This document shows positions 11,280-22,405 of a stretch of 64,000 nt of DNA, piece after piece. Source of the stretch: Mycobacterium sp. E3251 (GTDB lineage: Bacteria; Actinomycetota; Actinomycetes; Mycobacteriales; Mycobacteriaceae). The translations under genes and the position numbers were made by a program. The stretch is from contig NZ_LZJF01000120.1 in the NCBI RefSeq assembly GCF_001666835.1, forward strand, positions 1 to 64,000, written 5' to 3'. Numbering within the stretch: position 1 is the stretch's first letter; the number at the start of each line of letters is the position of its first letter. A model generated the notes under the pieces. It was not told where the DNA came from. It searched no databases and was given only the letters and a program-made list of their open reading frames with translations.

Positions 11280-12830
11280 GTGCAAGCCCACCTCGCCGCG
11301 ACGACCTCACGAGAGGATTTCCGTCAGCTCGCAGCCGAGCACCGCGTGGTTCCGGTGACCCGCAAGGTGCTGGCCGACAGCGAGACGCCGCTATCGGCCT
11401 ACCGCAAGCTCGCCGCCAATCGCCCGGGCACGTTCCTGCTGGAATCCGCCGAGCACGGCCGATCCTGGTCGCGCTGGTCGTTCATCGGCGCGGGTGCGCC
11501 GTCGGCGCTGACCGTCCGCGACGGGGAAGCGGTCTGGCTGGGCGCCGTGCCGCAGGACGCGCCCACCGGCGGCGACCCGTTGCACGCGCTGCGGGCCACC
11601 CTCGAGCTGCTGGCCACCGCCGCCCCCCACGACATCAAGCCCGGGCTGCCGCCGCTGTCCGGCGGCATGGTCGGTTTGTTCGCCTACGACATGGTGCGGC
11701 GGCTGGAGCGCCTGCCCGAGCTGGCCGTCGACGACCTGCATCTGCCGGACATGCTGCTGTTGCTGGCCACCGACGTGGCCGCGGTCGACCACCACGAGGG
11801 CACCATCACGCTGATCGCCAACGCGGTGAACTGGAACGGCACCGACGAGCGGGTCGACGAGGCCTACGACGACGCGGTCGCGCGCCTGGACGTGATGACC
11901 TCGGCGCTCGGCCAGCCGCTGCCTTCGACGGTCGCCACGTTCGACCGGCCCGAGCCGCGGTACCGCTCGCAGCGCACCGTCGAGGAGTACGGGAAGATCG
12001 TCGACTACCTCGTCGAGCAGATCGCGGCGGGCGAAGCCTTCCAGGTCGTCCCCTCCCAGCGCTTCGAGATGGACACCGACGTCGACCCGATCGACGTGTA
12101 CCGGATGCTGCGGGTCACCAACCCGAGCCCGTACATGTACCTGCTGCACGTCCCGAACGGCATTGGCGGGACGGACTTTTCGGTCGTCGGTTCCAGCCCG
12201 GAGGCGCTGGTCACCGTCCACGACGGCTGGGCGACGACGCACCCGATCGCGGGAACCCGGTGGCGCGGGCAGACCGACGAAGAGGATCAGCTGCTGGAGA
12301 AGGAACTGCTCGCCGACGAGAAGGAGCGCGCCGAGCACCTGATGCTGGTGGACCTTGGCCGCAACGACCTCGGCCGGGTCTGCGCCCCGGGCACCGTGCG
12401 CGTCGAGGACTACAGCCACATCGAGCGCTACAGCCACGTCATGCACCTGGTGTCGACGGTGACCGGGATGCTCGCCGAGGGCCGGACCGCGCTGGATGCG
12501 GTCACGGCCTGCTTCCCGGCCGGCACGCTGTCGGGCGCACCGAAGGTGCGGGCCATGGAGCTCATCGAGGAGGTGGAGAAGACACGTCGCGGCCTCTACG
12601 GCGGCGTGGTCGGCTACCTCGACTTCGCCGGCAACGCCGACTTCGCGATCGCCATCCGCACCGCACTGATGCGCGGCGGCACCGCCTATGTGCAGGCCGG
12701 CGGCGGGGTGGTGGCCGACTCGAACGGTCCGTACGAGTACACCGAGGCCGCCAACAAGGCGCGCGCGGTGCTCAACGCGATCGCCGCCGCCGAGACGTTG
12801 ACCGCGCCGGAGACCGGCCGCCATGACTGA
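11280..12830 (+). CDS. trpE: anthranilate synthase component I
   Basis: Uses chorismate and ammonia to make anthranilate, the first committed step of tryptophan synthesis. The 516-residue protein has the N-terminal [20 protein letters not shown]-type feedback-site region (here [20 protein letters not shown]) and then the chorismate-binding domain with [66 protein letters not shown] and [12 protein letters not shown]. The GTG start at 11280 agrees with the family length. It opens the trp-lgt cluster and overlaps the next gene by eight bases. Confidence 0.96.
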   Translation: MQAHLAATTSREDFRQLAAEHRVVPVTRKVLADSETPLSAYRKLAANRPGTFLLESAEHGRSWSRWSFIGAGAPSALTVRDGEAVWLGAVPQDAPTGGDPLHALRATLELLATAAPHDIKPGLPPLSGGMVGLFAYDMVRRLERLPELAVDDLHLPDMLLLLATDVAAVDHHEGTITLIANAVNWNGTDERVDEAYDDAVARLDVMTSALGQPLPSTVATFDRPEPRYRSQRTVEEYGKIVDYLVEQIAAGEAFQVVPSQRFEMDTDVDPIDVYRMLRVTNPSPYMYLLHVPNGIGGTDFSVVGSSPEALVTVHDGWATTHPIAGTRWRGQTDEEDQLLEKELLADEKERAEHLMLVDLGRNDLGRVCAPGTVRVEDYSHIERYSHVMHLVSTVTGMLAEGRTALDAVTACFPAGTLSGAPKVRAMELIEEVEKTRRGLYGGVVGYLDFAGNADFAIAIRTALMRGGTAYVQAGGGVVADSNGPYEYTEAANKARAVLNAIAAAETLTAPETGRHD

Positions 12831-13512
12831 GACGCGCCCGGCTCGGCGGGCCCGGATGGTCGTCGGGGTCGCCCAGGTGTTGCTGGTGGGATCCGCGGCG
12901 GCGCTGTGGGCGGCGTCCCGGTTGCCGTGGGTGGTGATCCGGTCGTTCGACGGGCTGAGTCCGCCGCGCGAGGTGACGCTGTCCGGCGCGTCGTGGTCGA
13001 CGGCGCTGTTGCCGCTGGCGGTGCTCATGCTGGCGACGGCCGTGGCGGCGATCGCGGTTCGCGGCTGGCCGCTGCGCGTGCTGGCGGGGCTGCTGGCGCT
13101 GGCCAGCCTGGCGGTCGGATACCTCGGGGTCAGTTTGTGGGTGCTGCCGGACGTGGCCGTGCGCGGGGCCGATCTGGCGCACGTTGCGCTGACGTCGCTG
13201 GTGGGCAGCGAGCGACGCTATTGGGGGGCGGGCATCGCGGTGGCCGCGGCGGCGTGCACCCTGATCGCGGCCGTCCTGTTGCTTCGGTCGGCCGGCGATT
13301 CCGGGTCGGCCAGGTTGAGCGCGGAAAAGTATGCGGCGCCCGCGACGCGCCGCTCAAATGCGCTACGCGAGGACACCGATGGCGCGATGCTGGAGAAGCC
13401 GGAGACGCCGGAAATGTCGGAGCGGATGATCTGGGACGCGCTTGACGAGGGCGCTGACCCAACGCGGGACCCCACCGATCGGCCGCACGGGTCGGACACC
13501 GAGGGTCGGTGA
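12823..13512 (+). CDS. trp-region conserved membrane protein (Rv1610-like)
   Basis: A 229-residue protein of the actinobacterial 'Trp region conserved hypothetical membrane protein' family. Four hydrophobic segments lie at about 10-30, 58-75, 80-103 and 133-153, followed by a charged cytosolic-looking tail rich in Glu, Pro and Asp (about 160-229). The conserved [14 protein letters not shown] and [14 protein letters not shown] segments are visible. It overlaps trpE by eight bases and precedes trpC by 112 bases, so it is co-transcribed with tryptophan genes. No function is known to me; a link to tryptophan transport or enzyme tethering would be a guess. Confidence 0.85.
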   Translation: MTETRPARRARMVVGVAQVLLVGSAAALWAASRLPWVVIRSFDGLSPPREVTLSGASWSTALLPLAVLMLATAVAAIAVRGWPLRVLAGLLALASLAVGYLGVSLWVLPDVAVRGADLAHVALTSLVGSERRYWGAGIAVAAAACTLIAAVLLLRSAGDSGSARLSAEKYAAPATRRSNALREDTDGAMLEKPETPEMSERMIWDALDEGADPTRDPTDRPHGSDTEGR

Positions 13513-13624
13513 CGGGTCGCAAGCCGAGGGCCGCTACCCTTCATTCACGTCGTCGCGATCGGCTGGAGTTCGTCAGGAGGCCGTGGGGTGGCGATGGGTA
13601 ACGGCGCGAAGGGAAGCAACAGGC

Positions 13625-14443
13625 ATGAGTCCGGCTACCGTGCTTGACTCCATCCTCGAGGGAGTCCGGGCCGACGTTGCCGCGCGCGAAGCTCTCATCA
13701 GTCTCTCCGAAATCAAGGCCGCCGCTGCCGCCGCTCCGCCGCCGCGTGACGTGATGGCCGCCCTGCGCGAGCCCGGCATCGGCGTCATCGCCGAAGTCAA
13801 GCGCGCCAGTCCGTCGGCGGGATCCCTGGCGACGATTGCCGATCCGGCAAAACTGGCCCGGGCGTACGAGGACGGCGGAGCCCGGATCATCAGCGTTCTG
13901 ACCGAGGAGCGCCGTTTCCACGGCTCGCTCGACGACCTCGATGCCGTTCGGGCCGCGGTCTCGATACCGGTGTTGCGCAAAGACTTTGTCGTGCAGCCAT
14001 ATCAGATCCACGAGGCCCGCGCCCACGGCGCCGACATGCTGTTGCTCATCGTGGCCGCGCTGGACCAGTCGGCTCTGGTATCGATGCTCGACCGCACCGA
14101 ATCCCTGGGCATGACAGCCCTTGTCGAGGTGCACACCGAGGAGGAGGCCGACCGGGCGTTGAAGGCCGGGGCCAACGTAATCGGTGTCAACGCGCGCGAC
14201 CTCGCCACGCTGGAGGTCGACCGGGACTGCTTCGCGCGGATCGCGCCCGGGCTGCCCAGCAATGTGATCAGGATCGCCGAGTCCGGCGTCCGCGGCACCG
14301 GTGACCTGTTGGCCTATGCCGGCGCCGGCGCGGACGCCGTGTTGGTCGGCGAGGGTCTGGTCAAAAGCGGTGACCCGCGCGCCGCGGTCGCCGACCTGGT
14401 CACCGCGGGTACCCACCCGTCCTGCCCGAAACCGTCTCGCTAG
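13625..14443 (+). CDS. trpC: indole-3-glycerol phosphate synthase
   Basis: (Beta-alpha)8 enzyme that closes the indole ring from CdRP. The 272-residue protein shows [15 protein letters not shown] with the catalytic lysine, [56 protein letters not shown] and [12 protein letters not shown] 13625 is chosen by family length; a TACCCT hexamer about 90 bases upstream (13535-13540) may serve its own promoter. TrpF is not fused here, consistent with the PriA isomerase serving both pathways. Confidence 0.96.
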   Translation: MSPATVLDSILEGVRADVAAREALISLSEIKAAAAAAPPPRDVMAALREPGIGVIAEVKRASPSAGSLATIADPAKLARAYEDGGARIISVLTEERRFHGSLDDLDAVRAAVSIPVLRKDFVVQPYQIHEARAHGADMLLLIVAALDQSALVSMLDRTESLGMTALVEVHTEEEADRALKAGANVIGVNARDLATLEVDRDCFARIAPGLPSNVIRIAESGVRGTGDLLAYAGAGADAVLVGEGLVKSGDPRAAVADLVTAGTHPSCPKPSR

Positions 14444-14517
14444 TCATCAAGTCAGTTGAAGAGCCCCGGCGCTGAAACGTTGAACCCGATGAGCCGTCCC
14501 CGCGTAGAGCCTTGGTG

Positions 14518-15776
<1,259 letters not shown>

Positions 15777-15780
<4 letters not shown>

Positions 15781-16592
15781 CCGTGGAACAAAAGCAAGCC
15801 AGCCGGCTCGGGCCGGTCTTCGACATGTGCCGCAAAGACAATCGCGCGGCGCTGATCGGTTATCTGCCCACCGGTTACCCCGACGTGCCGGGTTCGGTCG
15901 ACGGAATGCTCGCGCTGGTCGAATCCGGCTGCGACATCATCGAAGTCGGGGTTCCCTATTCGGATCCCGGCATGGACGGGCCGACCATCGCCCGGGCCAC
16001 CGAGGTCGCGTTGCAGGGGGGAGTGCGGGTGCGGGACACCCTGGCCGCGGTCGAGGCGATCAGTGCGGCCGGCGGCCGCGCGGTGGTGATGACCTATTGG
16101 AATCCGGTGCTGCGGTATGGGGTCGACGGCTTCGCCCGGGACCTCGCGTCGGCCGGTGGGCAGGGCATGATCACTCCAGACCTCATCCCCGACGAAGCCG
16201 GCCAGTGGCTGGCGGCAGCTGAGGAGCATCGGTTGGATCGCATTTTTCTGGTGGCGCCCTCGTCGACGCCGCAACGGCTGGCGATGACGGTCGAGGCGTC
16301 GCGCGGGTTCGTCTACGCTGCTTCCACGATGGGGGTAACCGGGGCGCGTGACGCGGTGTCGAACGCCGCGCCCGAACTGGTGCACCGGGTAAAGGCGGTG
16401 TCGGACATACCCGTCGGGGTCGGCCTGGGGGTGCGGTCGCGAGAGCAGGCGGCGCAGATCGGCAGCTACGCCGACGGCGTCATCGTGGGCTCGGCGCTGG
16501 TATCGGCGCTCGGTGAGGGCGGGTTGCCCGCGTTGCGGGCGCTGACCGAGGAACTGGCCGCGGGCGTCCGGGAGAAGGCGTCCGCCGGATGA
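15777..16592 (+). CDS. trpA: tryptophan synthase alpha chain
   Basis: Cleaves indole-3-glycerol phosphate and channels indole to TrpB. The 271-residue barrel contains the catalytic Glu and Asp in [20 protein letters not shown] (about residues 45-64), the [10 protein letters not shown] start, [26 protein letters not shown] and the late [12 protein letters not shown] and GVIVGSALV phosphate-binding strands. It overlaps both trpB and lgt by four bases. Confidence 0.96.
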
Positions 16593-18019
16593 CGATGTTG
16601 CCGACGTATTTTCCCAGCCCGCCCCAGGGCGTTTGGCACCTCGGGCCGCTGCCGATCCGCGCCTACGCGCTGTTCATCATCACCGGCATCGTCGCGGCGC
16701 TGCTGATCGGCGACCGCCGCTGGGAAGCCCGCGGCGGGCAGCGCGGGGTGATCTATGACATCGCGTTGTGGGTGGTGCCGTTCGGGTTGGTGGGCGGCCG
16801 GCTTTACCACCTGGCCACCGACTGGCGGACCTACTGGGGGCCGGGCGGTGCCGGGTTGAGCGCGGCCGTACGCATTTGGGATGGCGGCCTTGGCATCTGG
16901 GGCGCGGTGGCCCTTGGCGGCGTCGGCGCGTGGATCGGCTGCCGGCGGCACGGGATTCCGCTGCCGGCATTCGCCGACGCGATCGCGCCGGGAATCATCC
17001 TGGCGCAGGCCATCGGCCGGCTGGGCAACTATTTCAACCAGGAGCTCTACGGCCGGGAAACCACCCTGCCATGGGGGCTGGAGATCTTCTACCGCCGCGA
17101 CCCGTCGGGATACATCGACCCCCATTCGCTGGACGGTGTGTCGACGGGCCAGGTGGCACTCGTCGTGCAGCCGACGTTCCTGTACGAATTGATTTGGAAC
17201 GTCCTGGTTTTCGCCCTGTTGATCTACGCGGACCGGCGATTCGCGCTGGGCCACGGGCGACTGTTCGCGTTGTACGTGGCCAGCTACTGCGTGGGGCGCT
17301 TCGGTGTCGAGTTGCTGCGCGACGATACCGCCACTCACATCGCGGGCATCCGGATCAATTCGTTCACATCAACTTTCGTGTTCATCGGGGCCGTGGTGTA
17401 CCTCATGGTGGCGCCGAAGGGACGCGAGGCCCCGGAAAGCCTGCGCGGCAAAGACTACGTTTCCGAGGAGTCTCCGGAATCGGAGCCGGCGGGCGAACTC
17501 GCGACCGTCGCCTCGGGTGAGGCGGCGACCGTGGCGGTCGCGGGAGGTGGCGGCGAGGACGAGGACGACAAGCCCGCCGACTTGTCGGAAACCGGCGAGG
17601 CCGCCTCCGTCGACGAGCCGGAAACCGCGGAGGCCGAGACGGTCAAAGCGGAGGCCACGGAGCCCGGGCCGGACGAAACCGAAGGGCCCGAGGCGGAAGC
17701 CGAAGAGCCGGAAACGGAAGAGCCCGCGGCCGAAGTCGAAGAGCCGGAAGCCGAAGAGCCGGAAACGGAAGAGCCCGCGGCCGAAGTCGAAGAGCCGGAA
17801 GCCGAAGAGCCGGAAGCCGAAGAGCCCGAGGCCGAAGAAACCGAACCCGAAGAGGCCGACGAGGAAGAGCCCGCGGCCGAGGCCGAAGAACCCGAAGCCG
17901 AGGCGGACGAAGAATCCGAGCCGCCACACGACTCGGCCGAACCGGCTTCGGCCGCCGAGCCTTATAAGACACCCCGCAGCCGGTGGCGGCTGCGAAGGAA
18001 TCGGTCGTCGAACCCCTAG
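16589..18019 (+). CDS. lgt: prolipoprotein diacylglyceryl transferase with long acidic tail
   Basis: Membrane enzyme that attaches diacylglycerol to the lipobox cysteine of prolipoproteins, the first step of lipoprotein maturation. Seven hydrophobic segments occupy residues 1 to about 275. The signature GRLGNYFNQELYGRETTLPW (about 144-163) and the downstream QPTFLYELIWN are typical. Residues from about 280 to 476 form a low-complexity tail dominated by Glu, Pro and Ala, with repeated EEPE(A/T) units and a basic last stretch (SRWRLRRNRSS). A long tail on Lgt is known in M. tuberculosis; here it carries an exact internal duplication (17699-17800). The gene overlaps trpA by four bases. Confidence 0.95.
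   Translation: MTMLPTYFPSPPQGVWHLGPLPIRAYALFIITGIVAALLIGDRRWEARGGQRGVIYDIALWVVPFGLVGGRLYHLATDWRTYWGPGGAGLSAAVRIWDGGLGIWGAVALGGVGAWIGCRRHGIPLPAFADAIAPGIILAQAIGRLGNYFNQELYGRETTLPWGLEIFYRRDPSGYIDPHSLDGVSTGQVALVVQPTFLYELIWNVLVFALLIYADRRFALGHGRLFALYVASYCVGRFGVELLRDDTATHIAGIRINSFTSTFVFIGAVVYLMVAPKGREAPESLRGKDYVSEESPESEPAGELATVASGEAATVAVAGGGGEDEDDKPADLSETGEAASVDEPETAEAETVKAEATEPGPDETEGPEAEAEEPETEEPAAEVEEPEAEEPETEEPAAEVEEPEAEEPEAEEPEAEETEPEEADEEEPAAEAEEPEAEADEESEPPHDSAEPASAAEPYKTPRSRWRLRRNRSSNP
17699..17800 (+). repeat. 51-base tandem repeat, two exact copies, in the lgt tail
   Basis: Unit 1 is 17699-17749 and unit 2 is 17750-17800, with identical 51-base sequence encoding AEEPETEEPAAEVEEPE twice. 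Shorter, imperfect GAAGAGCC/GAAGCCGAA units flank it to about 17930. It behaves like a minisatellite that keeps frame (51 is a multiple of three), so copy number could vary between strains without breaking lgt. Confidence 0.85.
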
Positions 18020-18046
18020 TGGCCGCGGGTCTGGCATGCTGAACAG

Positions 18047-18478
18047 GTGACGCAACCCAATTCCGCCGGGCACGCGGCGGAACAGTGTCACCGCCCACGC
18101 CGGTACGTCGCGGTCGGCACCGCCGTTGCGCTCGGCGGCGCGCTCGGCTACGTCGGCCTGGTCGACCCGCACAACACGAACTCGTTGTATCCCCAGTGCC
18201 CCTTCAAATTGCTTACCGGCTGGAACTGCCCGTTCTGCGGTGGCCTGCGGATGACGAACGATCTGCTGCACGGCGACCTGTTCGCCGCCGTCAACGACAA
18301 TGTTTTTCTGTTGGTCGGCATCCCGATGCTGGCGGGATGGCTGCTGATTCGCCGCGGGAGCGGCAGACCGGCGCTCTCCACGCCGGCGTGGTTGACGATG
18401 GTGCTGGCCATCATCGCCTGGACGGTGCTGCGTAACCTGCCCGGCTTCCCACTGTTGCCGGCGATTCAGAGTGGTTAA
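18047..18478 (+). CDS. DUF2752 small membrane protein
   Basis: A 143-residue protein with hydrophobic segments at about 23-42, 84-103 and 115-135. The DUF2752 signature is present: CPFKLLTGWNCPFCGGLRMT (about 46-65) with three cysteines, followed by HGDLFAAVNDNVF. The family is widespread, small and of unknown function; the CxFCGG motif suggests metal binding or redox, which is an inference. GTG 18047 follows a weak ribosome binding site 28 bases after lgt. It corresponds in position to Rv1616; a counterpart of Rv1615 is not seen. Confidence 0.82.
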   Translation: MTQPNSAGHAAEQCHRPRRYVAVGTAVALGGALGYVGLVDPHNTNSLYPQCPFKLLTGWNCPFCGGLRMTNDLLHGDLFAAVNDNVFLLVGIPMLAGWLLIRRGSGRPALSTPAWLTMVLAIIAWTVLRNLPGFPLLPAIQSG

Positions 18479-18530
18479 TCACGCACAGCACGACACCCCG
18501 TTTGGTCGGACCGGGTCGGACCCACGCGAC

Positions 18531-18536
18531 TATGCT
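18531..18536 (+). promoter_or_regulatory. -10-like hexamer for pykA (leaderless placement)
   Basis: TATGCT ends eight bases before the GTG start of pykA, so transcription would begin at or next to the start codon. There is no Shine-Dalgarno. This fits leaderless mRNAs, which are common in mycobacteria. Confidence 0.5.
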
Positions 18537-18544
18537 GGGTCGGC

Positions 18545-19963
18545 GTGAGTAGACGCGGGAAGATCGTCTGCACCCTTGGCCCTGCGACAAATTCGGACGA
18601 GTTGATCCTGGCGCTGGTCGAGGCGGGAATGGACGTCGCCCGGTTGAACTTCAGTCACGGCGACTACTCCGACCACAAAGCCGCCTACGAGCGGGTCCGG
18701 GCCGCTTCCGACACCACCGGCCGCGCGGTCGGTGTCCTCGCCGACCTGCAGGGCCCGAAGATCAGGCTGGGCCGGTTCGCCACCGGGGCGACGTACTGGG
18801 CCGACGGCGAAACCGTGTGCATCACCGTCGCCGACTGCGAGGGCACCCACGACCGCGTGTCGACCACCTACAAGAAGCTGGCCGCGGACGCGACGGTCGG
18901 CGACCGGGTGCTGATCGACGACGGCAAGGTCGGCCTGATCATCGACCGCATCGACGGCGACGATGTCATCTGCACGGTCGTCGAGGGCGGCCCGGTCAGC
19001 AACAACAAGGGCATCTCGTTGCCCGGCATGAACGTGTCGGCACCGGCCTTGTCGGAGAAGGACATCGAGGACCTCACGTTCGCGCTGGACCTCGGTGTCG
19101 ACCTGGTCGCGCTCTCCTTCGTGCGCTCGCCGTCCGACGTCGAGCTGGTGCACGAGGTGATGGACCGGATCGGGCGGCGGGTGCCGGTGATCGCCAAGCT
19201 GGAAAAGCCGGAAGCCGTGGACAATCTGGAAGCGATCGTGCTGGCCTTCGACGCGATCATGGTGGCTCGCGGCGACCTCGGCGTCGAGCTGCCGCTGGAA
19301 GAGGTGCCGCTGGTGCAGAAGCGGGCCATCCAGATGGCCCGGGAGAACGCCAAACCCGTCATCGTGGCGACCCAGATGCTCGACTCCATGATCGAGAATT
19401 CCCGGCCGACGCGTGCCGAGGCCTCCGACGTCGCCAACGCCGTGCTCGACGGCGCCGACGCGGTGATGCTGTCCGGCGAGACGTCGGTCGGAAAGTACCC
19501 GCTGGCGGCAGTGCGGACCATGTCGCGGATCATCTGCGCCGTCGAGGACAATTCGACCGCCGCCCCGCCGCTGACGCACGTGCCGCGCACCAAGCGCGGG
19601 GTGATCTCCTACGCCGCCCGCGACATCGGCGAGCGCCTGGACGCCAAGGCGCTGGTCGCCTTCACCCAGTCGGGCGACACCGTCAAGCGGCTGGCGCGGC
19701 TGCACACCCCGCTGCCGCTGCTGGCCTTCACCGCGTGGCCCGAGGTCCGCAGCCAGCTCGCCATGACGTGGGGCACCGAGACGTTCATCGTCCCGATGAT
19801 GACGTCCACCGACGGCATGATCCGCCAGGTCGACAAGTCGCTGCTGGAACTCGGTCGCTACAAGCGCGGTGACCTGGTGGTGATCGTGGCCGGCGCGCCA
19901 CCTGGCACAGTAGGGTCGACCAACCTCATCCACGTGCACCGGATCGGTGAGGACGACGTCTAA
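18545..19963 (+). CDS. pykA: pyruvate kinase
   Basis: Converts phosphoenolpyruvate and ADP to pyruvate and ATP, the last step of glycolysis. The 472-residue protein has RRGKIVCTLGPATNS at the N-terminus, MDVARLNFSHG, VLADLQGPKIRLG, the catalytic-lysine region VIAKLEKPEAVDNL and the metal-site motif MVARGDLGVELPLEEVPLVQ, then ATQMLDSMI and the C-terminal allosteric domain. The GTG at 18545 matches the family length. Transcription is probably leaderless from the adjacent -10 hexamer. Confidence 0.96.
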   Translation: MSRRGKIVCTLGPATNSDELILALVEAGMDVARLNFSHGDYSDHKAAYERVRAASDTTGRAVGVLADLQGPKIRLGRFATGATYWADGETVCITVADCEGTHDRVSTTYKKLAADATVGDRVLIDDGKVGLIIDRIDGDDVICTVVEGGPVSNNKGISLPGMNVSAPALSEKDIEDLTFALDLGVDLVALSFVRSPSDVELVHEVMDRIGRRVPVIAKLEKPEAVDNLEAIVLAFDAIMVARGDLGVELPLEEVPLVQKRAIQMARENAKPVIVATQMLDSMIENSRPTRAEASDVANAVLDGADAVMLSGETSVGKYPLAAVRTMSRIICAVEDNSTAAPPLTHVPRTKRGVISYAARDIGERLDAKALVAFTQSGDTVKRLARLHTPLPLLAFTAWPEVRSQLAMTWGTETFIVPMMTSTDGMIRQVDKSLLELGRYKRGDLVVIVAGAPPGTVGSTNLIHVHRIGEDDV

Positions 19964-20864
19964 GCATTCGAGCCAAGGAGAGGCCGCGATCAGCACGGAT
20001 TCCGATTTCAAGGAACTGCTTGCGACCCTCGACCTCACTCGGGTCGCCGACGACCGTTTCGTCGGGTCTCATCCCAGCAAGAACCCGATGCGAACCTTCG
20101 GTGGCCAGCTCATGGCTCAGTCGTTCGTCGCCGCCAGCCGCTCGCTGGTCCGGGACGACCTGCCGCCCGGCGCTCTGTCGGTGCACTTCATCAACGGCGG
20201 TGACACCGCCAAGGACATCGAATTCCACGTCACCCGGCTGCGGGACGAGCGGCGCTTCGCCAACCGGCGCGTGGACGCGGTGCAGGACGGCATGCTGTTG
20301 TCCTCGGCGATGATTTCTTACATGTCCGGCGGCCGCGGCCTCGAACACGCCGTCGATCCGCCGCAGGTGGGCGCGCCCGAAACGCAGCCGCCGATCAGCG
20401 ATCTGCTCCGGGGTTACGAGGAGACGGTTCCGCACTTCGTCAACGCGCTGCAGCCGATCGAGTGGCGCTACACCAACGACCCGGCCTGGGTGATGCGCGA
20501 GAAGGGCGACCGGCTTCCGCACAACCGGGTTTGGATGAAGGCCGGCGGCAGCATGCCCGATGACCCCGTGCTGCACACCGCGACCATGGTGTACTCCTCG
20601 GACACCACGGTGCTGGACTCGGTGATCACCACCCACGGCCTGTCGTGGGGTTTCGACCGCATCTTCGCCGCGTCCGCCAACCATTCCGTGTGGTTTCACC
20701 GGCAGGTCGACTTCGACGACTGGGTCTTGTACGCGACGTCGTCGCCGGTGGCCGCGGATTCGCGCGGGCTGGGCACCGGGCACTTCTTCGACCGCTCCGG
20801 GCAGGTCCTCGCGACGGTGGTGCAAGAAGGAGTGCTGAAATACTTTCCGCCCGCCCGCCGATAG
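19947..20864 (+). CDS. tesB: acyl-CoA thioesterase II (TesB)
   Basis: Double hot-dog thioesterase that hydrolyses acyl-CoA. About 291-305 residues, with SHPSKNPMRTFGGQLMAQS at the first hot-dog, the ALSVHFINGGDTAKDIEFHV strand, and a second domain with DDPVLHTATMVYSSDTTVLD (in part) and HSVWFHRQVDFDDWVLY. The start is unusual. The canonical option is GTG 19947, overlapping the end of pykA without a ribosome binding site. The family start instead aligns near ATC at 19989-19991, exactly eight bases after a perfect AAGGAG (19975-19980). The coordinates given use GTG 19947; I think initiation at the ATC is a real possibility. Confidence 0.93.
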   Translation: MRTTSKHSSQGEAAISTDSDFKELLATLDLTRVADDRFVGSHPSKNPMRTFGGQLMAQSFVAASRSLVRDDLPPGALSVHFINGGDTAKDIEFHVTRLRDERRFANRRVDAVQDGMLLSSAMISYMSGGRGLEHAVDPPQVGAPETQPPISDLLRGYEETVPHFVNALQPIEWRYTNDPAWVMREKGDRLPHNRVWMKAGGSMPDDPVLHTATMVYSSDTTVLDSVITTHGLSWGFDRIFAASANHSVWFHRQVDFDDWVLYATSSPVAADSRGLGTGHFFDRSGQVLATVVQEGVLKYFPPARR

Positions 20865-21007
20865 ACAGGGCGGAGTACCCGCGGGACATCGCTGTGAAAT
20901 CGGCCCGTCAGGGCCGGTATCGCGCGTAAGTTTCTAGCTGCCGGGTATTCGGTGCAGAGGCGGCAAACAGCCGCCCAGCTGGAATTTCAGCGCATCGGGA
21001 GGTGAGT

Positions 21008-22405
21008 GTGAGCGGGCCGTTGGTCGACGTCTCAGCGAAGGCCCGCGCGCGGGAGCGCGTGGTCGTGTCGGTCGATTCGCGCGCGGCCCGGCTGATCGGT
21101 GCGCTGGCGCTGCTGAGCGCCACCTGCTGGTTGGCCGAAATCCTGGTTCGCCACCACCACCACCCGGCGTGGCACTACACCGATCGGTTGGCCTGGTCGC
21201 TGACCGTCCTGGTCGCCGTGGCGTGGATCGCACGCGGCATCTTCCTGGGACGTCCCGTTACGGCCACGCACGCCGTCGCGGCCTTCTTCTTCGTGCTGGC
21301 CGGGCTGGGCCTGCACGTGCTGTCTTTCGATCTGCTCGGCGACCTGGTCATCGCCGGCTCCGGCATGGTGCTGATGTGGCCGACGTCGTCGCATGCGCGT
21401 GCGGAGGATCTGCCCCGGGTGTGGAAATTGATCCAGGCCACCCAGGACGATCCGCTCGCGCCCTTCGCGATGCAGACCGGCAAGAGTTACCACTTCACCG
21501 CGGACGGCAGCGCCGCGCTCGCCTACCGGACGCGCCTGGGTATCGCCGTGGTCGGCGGTGACCCGATCGGTGACGAATCTCGATTCCCCGAGCTGGTCGC
21601 CGACTTCGCCGCCATGTGCCACACCCACGGCTGGCGAATCGCGGTGGTCGGTTGCGGCGAGCGACGGCTCGAATTGTGGAACGACGCCGCGGTGGTCGGA
21701 CAGTCGTTGCGCGCCGTGCCGATCGGGCGCGACGTCGTCGTCGACGTCACCGGTTTCGACATGGTGGGACGCAAGTTCCGCAACCTGCGCCAGGCGGTGA
21801 AGCGCTCCCACAACTGCGGCATCACCACCGAGATCGTGGGGGAGCAGGAACTCGGCGATGAGCAACTGGCCGAGCTGATCGAGGTGGTCCGAGCGTCGAG
21901 CAAGGCGGCCCACACCGAGCGCGGATTCCACATGAACCTCGACGGCGTGCTGGAGGGCCGGTTCCCCGGCATTCAGCTGATCCTCGCCCGGGACGCCTCG
22001 GGCAAGGTGCAGGCATTCCACCGGTACGCGACGGCCGGCGGCGGCAGCGACATCACCCTCGACGTGCCGTGGCGCCGGCGCGGAGCCCCCAACGGCATCG
22101 ACGAACGCCTCAGCGTCGACATGATCATGGCCGGCAAAGAGAATGGCGCCCAACGGCTTTCCCTCGCGTTCGCGGCGTTCCCGGAAATCTTCGACGAGAA
22201 GAATCGCAGCCGCACCCAGCGCGTCTTCTATCGGTTGATCCACGTTCTTGACCCGCTGATCGCCCTCGAGTCGCTCTACCGCTACGTGCGCAAGTTCCAC
22301 GCGCTGGACACCCGACGCTACGCGCTGGTGTCCATGACTCAGATCGTCCAGTTGCTGATCGTGCTGCTGTCGCTGGAGTTCATGCCGCGCCGGCGACACC
22401 TCTGA
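21008..22405 (+). CDS. DUF2156 membrane protein (MprF/LysX-like GNAT-fold catalytic domain)
   Basis: A 465-residue protein with about four N-terminal hydrophobic segments (about 28-52, 62-80, 86-105, 108-125) followed by a soluble DUF2156 domain. Recognisable segments are YRTRLGIAVVGGDPIGDE, KFRNLRQAVKRSHN and the late NGIDERLSVDMIMAGKENGA (partly given). DUF2156 is the C-terminal domain of phosphatidylglycerol lysyltransferases, which moves an amino acid from tRNA to lipid. Here it is combined with a short membrane part, and no lysyl-tRNA synthetase is fused, so aminoacyl transfer is an inference. GTG 21008 is preferred because GGAGG (20998-21002) precedes it; GTG 21002 is the alternative. 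The end overlaps cydC by 26 bases, tail to tail. Confidence 0.82.
   Translation: MSGPLVDVSAKARARERVVVSVDSRAARLIGALALLSATCWLAEILVRHHHHPAWHYTDRLAWSLTVLVAVAWIARGIFLGRPVTATHAVAAFFFVLAGLGLHVLSFDLLGDLVIAGSGMVLMWPTSSHARAEDLPRVWKLIQATQDDPLAPFAMQTGKSYHFTADGSAALAYRTRLGIAVVGGDPIGDESRFPELVADFAAMCHTHGWRIAVVGCGERRLELWNDAAVVGQSLRAVPIGRDVVVDVTGFDMVGRKFRNLRQAVKRSHNCGITTEIVGEQELGDEQLAELIEVVRASSKAAHTERGFHMNLDGVLEGRFPGIQLILARDASGKVQAFHRYATAGGGSDITLDVPWRRRGAPNGIDERLSVDMIMAGKENGAQRLSLAFAAFPEIFDEKNRSRTQRVFYRLIHVLDPLIALESLYRYVRKFHALDTRRYALVSMTQIVQLLIVLLSLEFMPRRRHL

Noticed and set aside
17369-18271. Minus-strand frame rich in Phe/Gly/Leu/Arg opposite the lgt tail
   Set aside because: Its repetitive composition is the antisense reading of the Glu/Pro repeats; no ribosome binding site and no family.
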